DNA of 64,000 nucleotides from Alphaproteobacteria bacterium (GCA_023384135.1 JAHDXS010000001.1:682001-746000); one strand, 5' to 3'; counted from the first letter of the stretch, positions 50,544 to 59,090 are shown. Numbers and translations: made by a program. The notes: a model not told the origin generated them from the letters alone.

Positions 50544-52121
50544 TCAAGACTTCGTCGCCGCAAACTTGATGTCCGGGTTCTTGTCCTGCGCATCGTTGAG
50601 ATGCCAGCTGTTCCGCGCCATAAACACCGGGTCGCCGTCATGGTCGTTGGCCACCGCGCTCCGGTTGGTGTCGATGAACGATTTCAGCTTCAAGGCATCT
50701 TCGCTCGTAATCCACCGCGCGGTGTAAAGGCTCGTCTCCTCGAACTTGACCGGAATATTATATTCCGTCCGTATCCGGTCCTTGAGAACGTCGAACTGCA
50801 ACGGCCCGACGACGCCGACGATCCAGTCGGGATCGCTATACGGCTTGAAAATTCGCGCCGCGCCCTCTTCCGCCAGCTGCTCCAGCGCCTTGCCCAGATG
50901 CTTGGCCTTGAGCGGATCGTCCGCCCGCGCACGCTGCATCAGCTCCGGCGCGAAACTCGGAATCCCGGTAAACACCAGATCTTCCCCTTCGGTCAGCGCA
51001 TCCCCGATCCGCAAACCGCCATAGTTGGGCAGGCCGATAATATCGCCCGGAAACGCCTCTTCCGCCACCTCCCGGTCCTGCGCCAGGAACATCAGCGGCG
51101 AATGAATGACAATCTGCTTACCCGTGCGCACATGCTTGAGCTTCATACCCTTTTTGAACTTCCCCGAACACAGCCGCGTGAACGCGATCCGGTCCCGGTG
51201 CTTCGGGTCCATATTCGCCTGAATCTTGAAGACAAACCCCGTGACCTTGTCCTCCTCCGGCTTGACAACCCGCGTGCGCGTCGGCAGCGGGCGCGGCGGC
51301 GGCGCATAGGCCTTCAAACCCTGCAACAACTCCCGCACCCCGAAATTATTCACCGCGCTCCCGAAAAAGACAGGCGACATATGCCCGGCCAGATAACTCT
51401 CCCGGTCGAACGGCGGACACAGCCCGCGCACCATATTGACGTCCTCGCGCAACTTGCCCGCCTGCTCGGCGCTCAGCAGCGTGTCGATCTTGGGATCATC
51501 CAGCCCCTCGCACTTAACGCCCTCCTGCATCGCCTCGCCCTTCGTCCGGTCGAACAGCACCAGCCCGTCATTCATCAAATCGTAACAGCCCCGGAAATCC
51601 CGCCCCATCCCGATCGGCCAACTCGCGGGCGTAACTTCAAGGGCCAGCTTCTGCTCCACCTCGTCCATAAGGTCCAGCGGCTCCTGCCCGTCGCGGTCCA
51701 TCTTGTTGACGAACGTGATGATCGGAATATCGCGTAAACGGCACACCTCGAACAGTTTCAGCGTCTGTGTCTCGATCCCCTTCGCGCAGTCCAGAACCAT
51801 CACCGCGCTGTCAACGGCAGTCAGAGTGCGGTAGGTATCCTCCGAAAAATCCTCGTGCCCCGGCGTATCCAGAAGGTTGAACGTAATATCGTCGTAATCG
51901 AACGTCATGACGGAGGACGCAACCGAAATCCCCCGCTCCTGCTCCACCTTCATCCAGTCCGAACGCGCGCGCCGACGGTCGCCCTTGGCCTTCACCATCC
52001 CGGCAAGCTGGATCGCGCCGCCGAACAGCAGCAGCTTTTCCGTCAGCGTCGTCTTCCCCGCATCCGGGTGCGCGATGATCGCGAACGTCCGCCTTTTCTG
52101 GATCGTCTCTTTAAAACTCAT
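50544..52121 (-). CDS. prfC: Peptide chain release factor 3
   Basis: 525-residue GTPase that removes RF1 or RF2 from the ribosome after termination. G1 AHPDAGKTTLTEKLL near residue 18, the switch block QERGISVASSVMTFDY, DTPGHEDFSEDTYR and G4 NKMD; then RF3-specific domains II and III ending with LNDAQDKNPDIKFAATKS. Length is normal. RF3 is patchily present in bacteria. Convergent with the HEPN gene; an intrinsic terminator lies just upstream of its start, so it must have its own start site. Confidence 0.94.
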   Translation of the reverse strand: MSFKETIQKRRTFAIIAHPDAGKTTLTEKLLLFGGAIQLAGMVKAKGDRRRARSDWMKVEQERGISVASSVMTFDYDDITFNLLDTPGHEDFSEDTYRTLTAVDSAVMVLDCAKGIETQTLKLFEVCRLRDIPIITFVNKMDRDGQEPLDLMDEVEQKLALEVTPASWPIGMGRDFRGCYDLMNDGLVLFDRTKGEAMQEGVKCEGLDDPKIDTLLSAEQAGKLREDVNMVRGLCPPFDRESYLAGHMSPVFFGSAVNNFGVRELLQGLKAYAPPPRPLPTRTRVVKPEEDKVTGFVFKIQANMDPKHRDRIAFTRLCSGKFKKGMKLKHVRTGKQIVIHSPLMFLAQDREVAEEAFPGDIIGLPNYGGLRIGDALTEGEDLVFTGIPSFAPELMQRARADDPLKAKHLGKALEQLAEEGAARIFKPYSDPDWIVGVVGPLQFDVLKDRIRTEYNIPVKFEETSLYTARWITSEDALKLKSFIDTNRSAVANDHDGDPVFMARNSWHLNDAQDKNPDIKFAATKS

Positions 52122-52135
52122 GTCGCACTCATATC

Positions 52136-52168
52136 AAAAGCGCGGCCCGCTGTGGACCGCGCCTTTTT
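52136..52168 (-). terminator. Terminator after the entericidin gene
   Basis: GCGCGGTCC, loop ACAGC, GGGCCGCGC (one mismatch) followed on the minus strand by TTTT; on the plus strand by five T residues. It separates the entericidin gene from prfC. Confidence 0.7.
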
Positions 52169-52184
52169 AAAAACTCTTATAAGC

Positions 52185-52313
52185 CTAGAAAGTATCCTGA
52201 ACTTTCTCTCCGGCCTTTTCGATATCGCGCCCGGCGCCTTCAAACGTATTGGAGCATCCGGCAACGAAACCACCCATAGAAAACAAACACACAAGCATAA
52301 GAACCTTTTTCAT
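52185..52313 (-). CDS. Entericidin-like lipoprotein
   Basis: 42-residue protein below usual size limits for gene calling. AAGGAAAG precedes the ATG by 8 nt. It has a Lys-Lys N-terminus, a hydrophobic stretch and the lipobox VAGC, followed by the short mature part SNTFEGAGRDIEKAGEKVQD, which is the entericidin A/B signature. Such tiny lipoproteins act as envelope stress or toxin-like components in Escherichia coli; family role here is an inference. It lies between prfC and the DUF1491 gene with its own terminator. Confidence 0.8.
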   Translation of the reverse strand: MKKVLMLVCLFSMGGFVAGCSNTFEGAGRDIEKAGEKVQDTF

Positions 52314-52349
52314 GAGGCTTTCCTTTCAAAAATTAAACCAGAACAGCTA

Positions 52350-52706
52350 TCAGGCGTCGATCATACGTCCTTCGAACGGATTATCCATCGCCCTGTCTTC
52401 AACTTCAATTACCCAAAGATCGGGATCGCGGGACATTGAGCGCTGAATATAAGCGTCTGCGGCCTTTTCTTCAACCTCTTCCTGCCCCATCGCGTTCATC
52501 CAGCCCAGAACGCCGTCGATATCCCGTTGCTGGATCAAAAGGCGGCAACGCCCCGAAAGCCCGTTGAGTTTCAAAAGGATGATCCCCGAATTCCGCTCCC
52601 CGCGCTGCTGGATGTAATAATAAATCCCCCGCCCCGCCAGCGGGGTCAGCTGCGCGTCGATCCATAAATGCACCGGAAGCCGCGCTTCTTGGGGTTCGTC
52701 GAACAT
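52350..52706 (-). CDS. DUF1491 family protein
   Basis: 118-residue protein of an alphaproteobacterial conserved family. EARLPVHLWIDAQLTPLAGRG starts it, the centre has RNSGIILLKLNG, and the ending DPDLWVIEVEDR is diagnostic. No membrane segment. ATG 52706 fits the family start. It is downstream of a 74-residue conserved protein and fur on the same strand, so probably in one transcript. Role unknown. Confidence 0.82.
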   Translation of the reverse strand: MFDEPQEARLPVHLWIDAQLTPLAGRGIYYYIQQRGERNSGIILLKLNGLSGRCRLLIQQRDIDGVLGWMNAMGQEEVEEKAADAYIQRSMSRDPDLWVIEVEDRAMDNPFEGRMIDA

Positions 52707-52711
52707 GGCCG

Positions 52712-52936
52712 TCAATGATAGTGTTCTGCGAAAATCCAACGCTCGACCGTAAGAGACGCATCCATTTTGGAATCTTCAGGATGATGGAAACCATAGACAA
52801 TGCCCGCCGCCTCCAGCGCGACCTGATGCGGCCGCCCCGCCTTGATGAAATTATCATAAGTGCGCAGAACCGCCTTCTGGCATTTGCAGCGCTCGGGGTC
52901 GCGCGCGCCGTCGAAATGGATGTGCTGGCAGGACAT
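52712..52936 (-). CDS. Small conserved hypothetical protein
   Basis: 74-residue soluble protein starting MSCQHIHFDGARDPERCKC, with three Cys and several His near the N-terminus that could bind a metal. The rest is helical and ends in HYH. It lies 36 nt after fur and 5 nt before the DUF1491 start, so is probably co-transcribed with them. I do not recognise a named family. Confidence 0.6.
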   Translation of the reverse strand: MSCQHIHFDGARDPERCKCQKAVLRTYDNFIKAGRPHQVALEAAGIVYGFHHPEDSKMDASLTVERWIFAEHYH

Positions 52937-52972
52937 GGCAATAACTCGTCTGAACCCGATGAAGGGTTCTCT

Positions 52973-53389
52973 CTATTTTTTGGATTTGCTTTTGATCTTC
53001 TTACCGTAAAGCTCAAGACGGTGATCGATCAGATCAAAGCCCAGATCCCTCGCAATTTTGACTTTCAAACGCTCAAGCTCGTCGTTCTGAAACTCGATCA
53101 CCTCGCCCGTCTCAAGATCGACAAGGTGATGATGATGATCCCAGTTCAGCTCATATCGCGAATACCCCTCCTGAAACTCGTGCCGCGTAACGAGGTTCAA
53201 CTCGTCCAGAAGGCTCAGCGTCCGGTAAACCGTCGCGATGCTGATGGATGAGTCCAGCTTCTTGGCCCGGTCATAAACGTCCTCGACCGAAGGATGGTCG
53301 CCGGATGTTTTCAAAACCTCCAGAATCGCCCGCCGCTGCCCGGTCATCTTGAGTCCGGCCTCGGTGCAACGCTCTTCCAAATCAGACAT
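52973..53389 (-). CDS. fur: Ferric uptake regulator family protein
   Basis: 138-residue metalloregulator with an N-terminal winged helix (TGQRRAILEVL, SIATVYRTLSLLDELNLV) and a C-terminal dimer domain with the His-rich metal site WDHHHHLVDLETGEVIEF near residues 85-100. The pattern fits Fur, including HHHHxxD-type ligands; the structural CxxC pair of many Fur proteins is missing, as in some alphaproteobacterial Fur/Mur. The Lys-rich tail is variable. ATG 53389 has GAGGTGA upstream. A 15-nt inverted repeat lies about 30 nt ahead of the start. Confidence 0.85.
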   Translation of the reverse strand: MSDLEERCTEAGLKMTGQRRAILEVLKTSGDHPSVEDVYDRAKKLDSSISIATVYRTLSLLDELNLVTRHEFQEGYSRYELNWDHHHHLVDLETGEVIEFQNDELERLKVKIARDLGFDLIDHRLELYGKKIKSKSKK

Positions 53390-53419
53390 GATCGTCACCT
53401 CATCTTATAAAAAACGTGT

Positions 53420-53434
53420 ATATGGCTACCATAT
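53420..53434. promoter_or_regulatory. Inverted repeat upstream of fur
   Basis: ATATGG, CTA, CCATAT is a perfect 6-bp inverted repeat with a 3-nt spacer, about 30 nt ahead of the fur start. Candidate operator. The gap around it (53390-53739) holds at most one tiny reading frame. Confidence 0.4.
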
Positions 53435-53616
53435 TCCACAAAAACCTGTGCCGCAAAGCAGCAATTTCGGGAATCTCCGGCCACAGTATGCCGGAAAGAA
53501 CGCTCCTTGCACAAGATCGTATGAAGATTCCGCGCTGCAGCAAGCATATCTGTGGGTTTGCCCAAGTATTTATGCGAGGATACTCAAGGATCAGGCCTTG
53601 TGGAGAGGGGTGTGCC

Positions 53617-53730
53617 ATGTACGCCGCAGGAATAGTGTTCTTTACGTTCGTACTGCTTTTCATAATGTTCTGGATTTTTGTACTTCCACGTTCACAGACG
53701 CTGCGGAAAAATCAAAAATCGCTGCTCTAG
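53617..53730 (+). CDS. Possible 37-residue single-pass membrane peptide
   Basis: Starting at ATG 53617 with GGAGAGGGG about 7 nt before it, the frame encodes a single hydrophobic helix (GIVFFTFVLLFIMFWIFVLP) and a basic tail of about ten residues (RSQTLRKNQKSLL). A longer frame from 53416 is Cys/Arg-rich and unlike a protein, so I favour the short one. It lies in the gap between fur and the histidine kinase. Unproved. Confidence 0.4.
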   Translation: MYAAGIVFFTFVLLFIMFWIFVLPRSQTLRKNQKSLL

Positions 53731-53739
53731 GGGGCGCAT

Positions 53740-55320
53740 CTAATGCGCGCGCTGGCCCCTGAAGGTTGCAGGTGCGTCACTGGGTTCGCCCTCGGTAATC
53801 ATACGGTAGCCCGGAAAAGCAAGCGTAACGGATGTTCCTGCGCCCGGCTCCGACTCGATCGATAAAATTCCGTCATGCAGCTCAACCATGGCCTTCGCCA
53901 AAGGCAGCCCCAGCCCCGTCCCCTGCGATCGCAATTCGCGCTTCTCCGGCCGCTCGCTCACCTGACCGAACGGCTCAAGGGCACGCTTTATATTCTCCTT
54001 TTCGATCCCGATCCCGTGGTCAGTGATAACGATCTTCAAAAACCCGTCCTCGGCTACACTTGCGAGAACCAGAATATCCCCGCCATCAGGTGAGAACTTT
54101 ATGGCGTTCGTCAGAAGATTGATCAGGACCTGCCGCATCAAACGGTGATCCGCCCACATTTTAGGAAGATCCTCATCCATCTCCATCTTGATTTCGGTTT
54201 TGCCTGAGAAAATCCGCGACGCCATCATCCGCACGACCGCCCCAATCAGATCGCGTAAATCCACCCGCTCCTCAATCAGCTCCAGACGCCCCGCCTCGAT
54301 CTTGGACATATCGAGAACCTCGTTGATGATCTCAAGCAGATGCTCGGCGCTCAAATGCACGTCGCCCATATACTCCAGGTATTTCACGCTGCCCAGCGGC
54401 CCATAAGTCTCCTTCATCATCATTTCCGAAAACCCGATGATGGCATTGAGCGGCGTGCGAAGCTCATGACTCATATTCGCAAGAAACGCCGATTTGGCCC
54501 GATTGGCCGCATCTGCCTGCTCCTTGGCATACCGCAAGGACTGCTCCATCTGCTTACGCAGCGTGATATCCATAAACGTGGTGACAAGGAACTTCCGGTT
54601 CTGCGAAAGCTCAAGCGTTGCGGAGGTGAACAACACATTCGCGATGCTCCCGTCTTTTCGGATCATCTTGATCTCGCCAGAGCTGCGCACCCCCACGCTG
54701 ATGTATTTCTTATGGTTGATCCGCGCCCGCTCTCGCTCGTCATGCGTGACCAACTCTGTAAAATCGACATTGACCAGCTCGTCCCGCGTCCACCCGTAAG
54801 TCCGCACGAAACTGTCGTTCACCCGCACGATCACGCCCGTGTGATCGGTCACGATAATCCCCACCTCGCTGACCTCGAAGATGGAAGCCAACAAAGAAAT
54901 CGCGTCGTCGCGCTCGCGTTGCAGGATGGACTGGTCCTTCACGTCGATCTGCCCCAGAAGATCCAGCGCGGCCACCTCGCCCCGCTCGTCAAGTATCGGA
55001 TTGATCCAGAATCCGTAAACCCGCAGCCCCCCCGGAATGGTCGGCAGACTCTGGATACTGACGGTCTTCCGGCGGGACATGCAGACCGCAAAGGATTGCA
55101 AAAAATGCCGCGCGCTTTCATCGTCCAGAAATTCCCGGATATCCCGCCCGATCAGTTGATCCTCAGTGCGTTCAAAATAACGCTGCGCTAGAGTATTAGC
55201 CATCCACACCCGATACGTGCCGCCTTCGCCGGGCTGCACGACGAGCCGGGGCAAGGCCATATTCATGAACATAGACTGGTAATCAGGGATAGGTGGATCG
55301 CCCTTGATTTCGTTGGTCAT
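53740..55320 (-). CDS. PAS-domain sensor histidine kinase
   Basis: 526-residue soluble kinase, no membrane segment. First PAS-like domain about 20-130, second PAS about 150-270 (VTDHTGVIVRVNDSFVRTYGW) with a PAC end (KFLVTTFMDIT), then HisKA with the phosphorylated histidine in MSHELRTPLNAIIGFSEM near residue 305, and HATPase_c with NLLTNAIKFSPDGG, DHGIGI and GTGLGLPLAK. Cytosolic PAS kinases of this type sense internal redox or small-molecule state. The start at 55320 fits the family; a longer frame to 55425 overlaps the next gene. No response regulator is adjacent. 31 nt after the GGDEF gene, probably one transcript. Confidence 0.9.
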   Translation of the reverse strand: MTNEIKGDPPIPDYQSMFMNMALPRLVVQPGEGGTYRVWMANTLAQRYFERTEDQLIGRDIREFLDDESARHFLQSFAVCMSRRKTVSIQSLPTIPGGLRVYGFWINPILDERGEVAALDLLGQIDVKDQSILQRERDDAISLLASIFEVSEVGIIVTDHTGVIVRVNDSFVRTYGWTRDELVNVDFTELVTHDERERARINHKKYISVGVRSSGEIKMIRKDGSIANVLFTSATLELSQNRKFLVTTFMDITLRKQMEQSLRYAKEQADAANRAKSAFLANMSHELRTPLNAIIGFSEMMMKETYGPLGSVKYLEYMGDVHLSAEHLLEIINEVLDMSKIEAGRLELIEERVDLRDLIGAVVRMMASRIFSGKTEIKMEMDEDLPKMWADHRLMRQVLINLLTNAIKFSPDGGDILVLASVAEDGFLKIVITDHGIGIEKENIKRALEPFGQVSERPEKRELRSQGTGLGLPLAKAMVELHDGILSIESEPGAGTSVTLAFPGYRMITEGEPSDAPATFRGQRAH

Positions 55321-55351
55321 AACGGGGCGTCTTTCGGCGCGCTGACTATCA

Positions 55352-56263
55352 CTATTGAGTCGTCTCTTGCACGTATCGCTGCAAGGGGCTGAGTTCGTAG
55401 TACTCCAGAACCGAGTCCGGCTCACGATTGGAAGAATAGAGATCGTTCTTCAGATTTTTCAAAAGCTCGCGGATATCGTCGCCCTGAACCGGCTGCGCGA
55501 TACAGCACGACATGCTCAGCGGCACCTGCTTGCCGCCCGTTTCGATCAGGATATTCTGACGCTCAAGCTCCTTGCGCAGACGCTCAAGCGCCGAAACGCC
55601 GCCCGCCATATCCGCCTGCTTGAGACAGAGCACATATTCGTACTGCCCCATGTAATAGGCATCGTCAAACGACCGTACGCTGAGCTTGATAAGGTCCGCG
55701 ACCATCTTGATATAGGCCTGCCGTTCCGGCTCGGAGTAATGGCTATCGAGCCCTTCCGCCCCGTCGATCCGCGCGAACGCGATACAGAAATGCTTGCCCC
55801 GGCGCGACAGCCTGTGCAACTCGCGCTCCACGTCCTGAAAAAGCACCTTCGGACTACGCAGCCCCGTGAACGGGTCGTACCCCGTCCCGTCCAGCAGGAA
55901 ATCCCGCTCCAGACGCCGCAGCCTCTGGGAAAATTCTTCATAGATATTGAGGAAGGTCTGGAACGTCTCGAACTCCGGCTTGACCTTGACCTCTTTACAA
56001 TCGATCAGAAGCTTGTCCGCCGCGCGCATCATGTCCTTGTGCATGGCCGCCAGCTTTTCCAGCAACTCCTCCTGCACGATTCCATCCTGCCGCGTGCCCT
56101 TCACCCATTCGGCGAACGACGCGGGCTTCTCGACGCCCAGCAGCTTCCCGTGCATTTCAGGATAAAAAAGATTCTGCACCAGCGCGTCGAACCACTCCGA
56201 GTGGTCGCCGATAACTGGAAGCAAAGACCTCCAGCGCTGTTCCTGGCTCTGTTCCCTAGACAT
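55352..56263 (-). CDS. Degenerate GGDEF-domain protein
   Basis: 303-residue soluble protein. A helical N-terminal part (about 1-130) precedes a GGDEF-type domain (about 135-285, starting DPFTGLRSPKVLFQDVE). The catalytic GGDEF loop reads MGQYEYV, so the metal- and GTP-binding residues are replaced and diguanylate cyclase activity is unlikely. It may bind GTP or c-di-GMP as a sensor, or work as a partner of the kinase encoded 31 nt downstream. The start at 56263 (MSREQSQEQRW) gives a normal soluble N-terminus. Confidence 0.75.
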   Translation of the reverse strand: MSREQSQEQRWRSLLPVIGDHSEWFDALVQNLFYPEMHGKLLGVEKPASFAEWVKGTRQDGIVQEELLEKLAAMHKDMMRAADKLLIDCKEVKVKPEFETFQTFLNIYEEFSQRLRRLERDFLLDGTGYDPFTGLRSPKVLFQDVERELHRLSRRGKHFCIAFARIDGAEGLDSHYSEPERQAYIKMVADLIKLSVRSFDDAYYMGQYEYVLCLKQADMAGGVSALERLRKELERQNILIETGGKQVPLSMSCCIAQPVQGDDIRELLKNLKNDLYSSNREPDSVLEYYELSPLQRYVQETTQ

Positions 56264-56387
56264 TATGCAAACTTCTGAAAAAGTAATACCTTCAAACCAA
56301 GTATAACTATAAAGAAAAAACACTTAAATTGAGTTAAATTTTAAGCCCTTGCGGACACGAAGATCAAGAGTGGCAAAAATGACGGAA

Positions 56388-57572
56388 TTACAGGCCTAAC
56401 CAGACTTTTTCAAGCGCATCCAACCCACCCTTTGGTATGGCCTCGCGCACCTCCCGCATGAGTCGGTTGATGGTCGCTACGTTATGCTGCGCGAGAATCT
56501 GGGAGGCCAGGTTCTCGTTGGCCTTCAGAAGATGGTGGATATACGCCTTGGAGAACGTGGCCGAAGAGGCCAGCCCCAGCGTTTCGTCCAGCGGCGAGGG
56601 ATCGTCCCTGTATTGCGCGTTCTTGAGGTTGATCGTCTCGCCCTTGGCCCCGCGCATGAAGACCGTGCCGTGCCGTGCCAGCCGCGTAGGAATCACACAA
56701 TCGAACGTGTCGATTCCCATCCGCACGAACCTGAAAACGTCCCGGATTCGCCCGATCCCGAGGAAGTGCACGGGGCGGGTCGGGTGAATGAACGGAACGC
56801 TGCCCTGAACCACGTCGGCCATTTCCTCCTCCGTCCCGCCCAGGCACCCGCCGATCGCCGTCCCGAAAAACGGGCGGTCCGCCGTGTAATCCGCGCTGTA
56901 CCGCCGCAGATCTTTATAAACACCGCCCTGAACGATCCCGTAGACCGCCTGCCGCCCGTCATGCGTCTTGGCAAAATGCGCGAGGCACCGGTCGCCCCAG
57001 CGCATGCTCATCTCCATCGACCGCGCGGTATAATCCTTGTCCACGTGATAGGGCGTGCACTCATCGAACTGCATGAGCAAATCAGCCCCCAGCTTGCGCT
57101 GAATATCCATTGCCCCCTCTGGCGTGAGATTGATGGTCCGCCCATCGAGATAGGATCGGAAAACGCACCCCTGCTCGGTGATTTCAAGCAGGTTACGGTT
57201 GTCATGCCCCTTGCCGCTTCGCCCCTTGATCTCATTGGCCATCGTGCCCTCGCCCAGCGAAAACACCTGGAACCCGCCGCTATCCGTCAAAAGCGGCCCG
57301 TCCCAATTCATGAATTTGTGAAGTCCGCCCATCTTTTCGACAAGGTCCGCGCCGGGCTGGAGCATCAGGTGATACGTGTTGGAAAGAATGATATCCGTGC
57401 GCGCTTCATGCAGCTGCGCGGGCGAAAGATTTTTGACCGTGGCCTTGGTGCCGCAGAAAATATAATTCGGCGTCTCGATCGTCCCGTGCGGCGTGGTCAG
57501 ACGGCCTGTCCGTGCGCCCGACTTCGCGTCGCGTGCGGTAATCTCAAAATCGAAACCGGGATAGTCGATCAT
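56388..57572 (-). CDS. tgt: tRNA-guanine transglycosylase family protein (zinc cysteines absent)
   Basis: 394-residue TIM-barrel enzyme exchanging guanine 34 of GUN anticodons for preQ1. Catalytic parts are intact: LLTDSGGFQVFSLG near residue 95 and GIDTFDCVIPTRLARHG near 270. The C-terminal zinc site is not: the family pattern C-x-C-x2-C before SRAYxHH here reads LDETLGLASSATFSKAYIHHL, with Leu, Leu and Ser at the three Cys positions (about 312-317). It may be folded without zinc or have a changed role. It sits between the rpmB terminator and the GGDEF gene. Confidence 0.85.
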   Translation of the reverse strand: MIDYPGFDFEITARDAKSGARTGRLTTPHGTIETPNYIFCGTKATVKNLSPAQLHEARTDIILSNTYHLMLQPGADLVEKMGGLHKFMNWDGPLLTDSGGFQVFSLGEGTMANEIKGRSGKGHDNRNLLEITEQGCVFRSYLDGRTINLTPEGAMDIQRKLGADLLMQFDECTPYHVDKDYTARSMEMSMRWGDRCLAHFAKTHDGRQAVYGIVQGGVYKDLRRYSADYTADRPFFGTAIGGCLGGTEEEMADVVQGSVPFIHPTRPVHFLGIGRIRDVFRFVRMGIDTFDCVIPTRLARHGTVFMRGAKGETINLKNAQYRDDPSPLDETLGLASSATFSKAYIHHLLKANENLASQILAQHNVATINRLMREVREAIPKGGLDALEKVWLGL

Positions 57573-57596
57573 TGTTTGCCTTTATCGACGCTCTCA

Positions 57597-57622
57597 AACA
57601 AAAACCCGCCGCAAGGCGGGTT
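57597..57622 (-). terminator. Intrinsic terminator after rpmB
   Basis: Minus-strand ACCCGCC, loop TTGC, GGCGGGT followed by five T residues. It ends rpmB ahead of tgt. Confidence 0.85.
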
Positions 57623-57650
57623 CGTGCAAAATATTAAACCCGTAACGGGA

Positions 57651-57944
57651 TTAAGCGGCCTTGGCGGCCTGAACTTTCTCAAGCTCGGCCTTCAGCGGGC
57701 GCAGCTCGGGGTCCAGCTTGGTTTTAGCAGTTTGCGTCAGGTAGGCATCAAGCCCGCCCATGTGCTCGACCGTGCGCAGCCCGCGGGTGCTCACCCGCAG
57801 CTTGACCCAACGGCTCAGCGTCTCGCTATAGATGCTCGTTTCCTGAATGTTCGGGAGAAAACGGCGTTTGGTCTTGTTCTGGGCGTGGGAAACCTTGTTT
57901 CCTGTCAAAGCGCCTCTTCCGGTAATAATGCAACGACGGCTCAT
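57651..57944 (-). CDS. rpmB: 50S ribosomal protein L28
   Basis: 97-residue large-subunit protein. MSRRCIITGRGALTGNKVSHAQNKTKRRFLPN (only the SxxRR and GxKVSHAxNKTKRR pattern matters) is the L28 start, and WVKLRVSTRGLRTVEHMGG is the conserved core. The helical tail to 97 residues is usual in alphaproteobacteria. AAGGA precedes the ATG at 9 nt; an excellent promoter is visible upstream and a terminator downstream, so it is a single-gene unit. Confidence 0.95.
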   Translation of the reverse strand: MSRRCIITGRGALTGNKVSHAQNKTKRRFLPNIQETSIYSETLSRWVKLRVSTRGLRTVEHMGGLDAYLTQTAKTKLDPELRPLKAELEKVQAAKAA

Positions 57945-57990
57945 AGCCTAAATCCTTATAATTTCTCGTCTGATATCGTTCAGGTGGCAA

Positions 57991-58020
57991 TAGATAGTCG
58001 AACTTGCCCGCAAAAGTCAA
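57991..58020 (-). promoter_or_regulatory. Predicted rpmB promoter
   Basis: Minus-strand TTGACT, 18-nt spacer, TATCTA, about 47 nt before the rpmB ATG; a strong sigma-70-type site as expected for a ribosomal gene. Confidence 0.6.
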
Positions 58021-58050
58021 GCATCTCATCTACAAAAAAAGCGAAAAGCG

Positions 58051-59082
58051 TTACCCAAAAAGACGGCCTGAAAACACGTAAGCCCCGCCCAAAGCCGCCA
58101 GAAACAGCAGGCACCCCATAAAATGCACGTAAATCGCCCGCCGCAGGTGCCTGTGGTCCAGCCGCGCGGTTGCCCCTTCCGGCCCCACCCAGCCATTGGG
58201 AAGCAGGCTCCCCGTGAAATCCTGCACCGGCCCGCCGATCATAACCTCCAAAGGCCACGCCAGCGCCGTCATCGCGGGCCCGCCTTGCGCATATGTCGCC
58301 TTGTGCTTGACGGCCCACCACGCAGGCAGGATCTTGCTCAAACGCGCCGTGGGCGTCATCGCAGCGGCGGCGGCCAGCAAAAACCCGGAAAGAAGCGCGG
58401 GCACGAACCCCATCAGCTTTTCAAGCGCCAGCGCCACGCTCCCGAACCCCGCAGTATGTCCGCACTGCCCGAACCGCCACGCGAACGCGCTGAGAAGGCT
58501 ATAAACGGCAAGGATAGGCAAGCCACCGATCAGGTACCAGAACGCCGGAGCGACCAGCCCCTTATCGAACGAAACGCCCGCAAACCCAACGCCCGCGCGC
58601 ACGATACCGAAATCGTCCGTGCTGGTAAGGTTGAACCGCGTGGACCGCGAAAGCCCATAAAAAGCGCCCTGCGTGCTGCCGTCCTTCTCCATCGCGAAAT
58701 AAAGCCGGAGCAAAACAAACCACACCGACCCCGAAGTCAGGCCCAGCGTCACGAACGCGATCTCCGTGGCCCCGCCGCTGGGAAATTCCGCCGCCATGTC
58801 CGCGATCCCGCGCCCGAGAATAAACGCGAACGCGATCCCGAACGCGGAAAATAGAAATCCGCGGAAAATAAGGTCACCACGCGCACGCCCCGGCTTGTTT
58901 AACCTGTCCCCCGGGCGACCCCAGATCAGGTCGTAAAAAATCCACAAAAACGGGTTCGCATTACCCCGTAAGGGTCCCGTAACCATCCCCGCAACCATAG
59001 TAATAAGGACGGCAATCATCGCAACCGGAATGCGTTCCGGAACGATAAACAGAGCATTGAGTTGTATTAAATATTCGTTCAT
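58051..59082 (-). CDS. CobD/CbiB-like membrane protein
   Basis: 343-residue protein with several membrane segments, related to adenosylcobinamide-phosphate synthase CbiB. The block VSFDKGLVAPAFWYLIGGLP (about 180-200) corresponds to the conserved DGVVAPLFW region of CbiB; a C-terminal region with ARLSKILPA is in the right place for the PARL block. The usual acidic active-site block is divergent, and no other cobalamin genes are near, so activity is uncertain. Start: the ATG at 59082 lies against an AGTATACT palindrome and has no ribosome site. Divergent from phaZ. Confidence 0.65.
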   Translation of the reverse strand: MNEYLIQLNALFIVPERIPVAMIAVLITMVAGMVTGPLRGNANPFLWIFYDLIWGRPGDRLNKPGRARGDLIFRGFLFSAFGIAFAFILGRGIADMAAEFPSGGATEIAFVTLGLTSGSVWFVLLRLYFAMEKDGSTQGAFYGLSRSTRFNLTSTDDFGIVRAGVGFAGVSFDKGLVAPAFWYLIGGLPILAVYSLLSAFAWRFGQCGHTAGFGSVALALEKLMGFVPALLSGFLLAAAAAMTPTARLSKILPAWWAVKHKATYAQGGPAMTALAWPLEVMIGGPVQDFTGSLLPNGWVGPEGATARLDHRHLRRAIYVHFMGCLLFLAALGGAYVFSGRLFG

Positions 59083-59090
59083 AGTATACT
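59062..59090 (+). promoter_or_regulatory. Predicted phaZ promoter
   Basis: TTGTAT, 17-nt spacer, TATACT, giving a leader of about 87 nt to phaZ. It overlaps the first codons of the divergent CbiB-like gene. Confidence 0.45.

Noticed and set aside
53416-53616. Longer version of the small membrane frame upstream of 53617
   Set aside because: The extra part is Cys/Arg-rich without a ribosome site; the short form has GGAGAGGGG.
56484-58121. 545-residue plus-strand frame opposite tgt and rpmB
   Set aside because: Crosses a terminator and two real genes; composition is typical of an antisense shadow.
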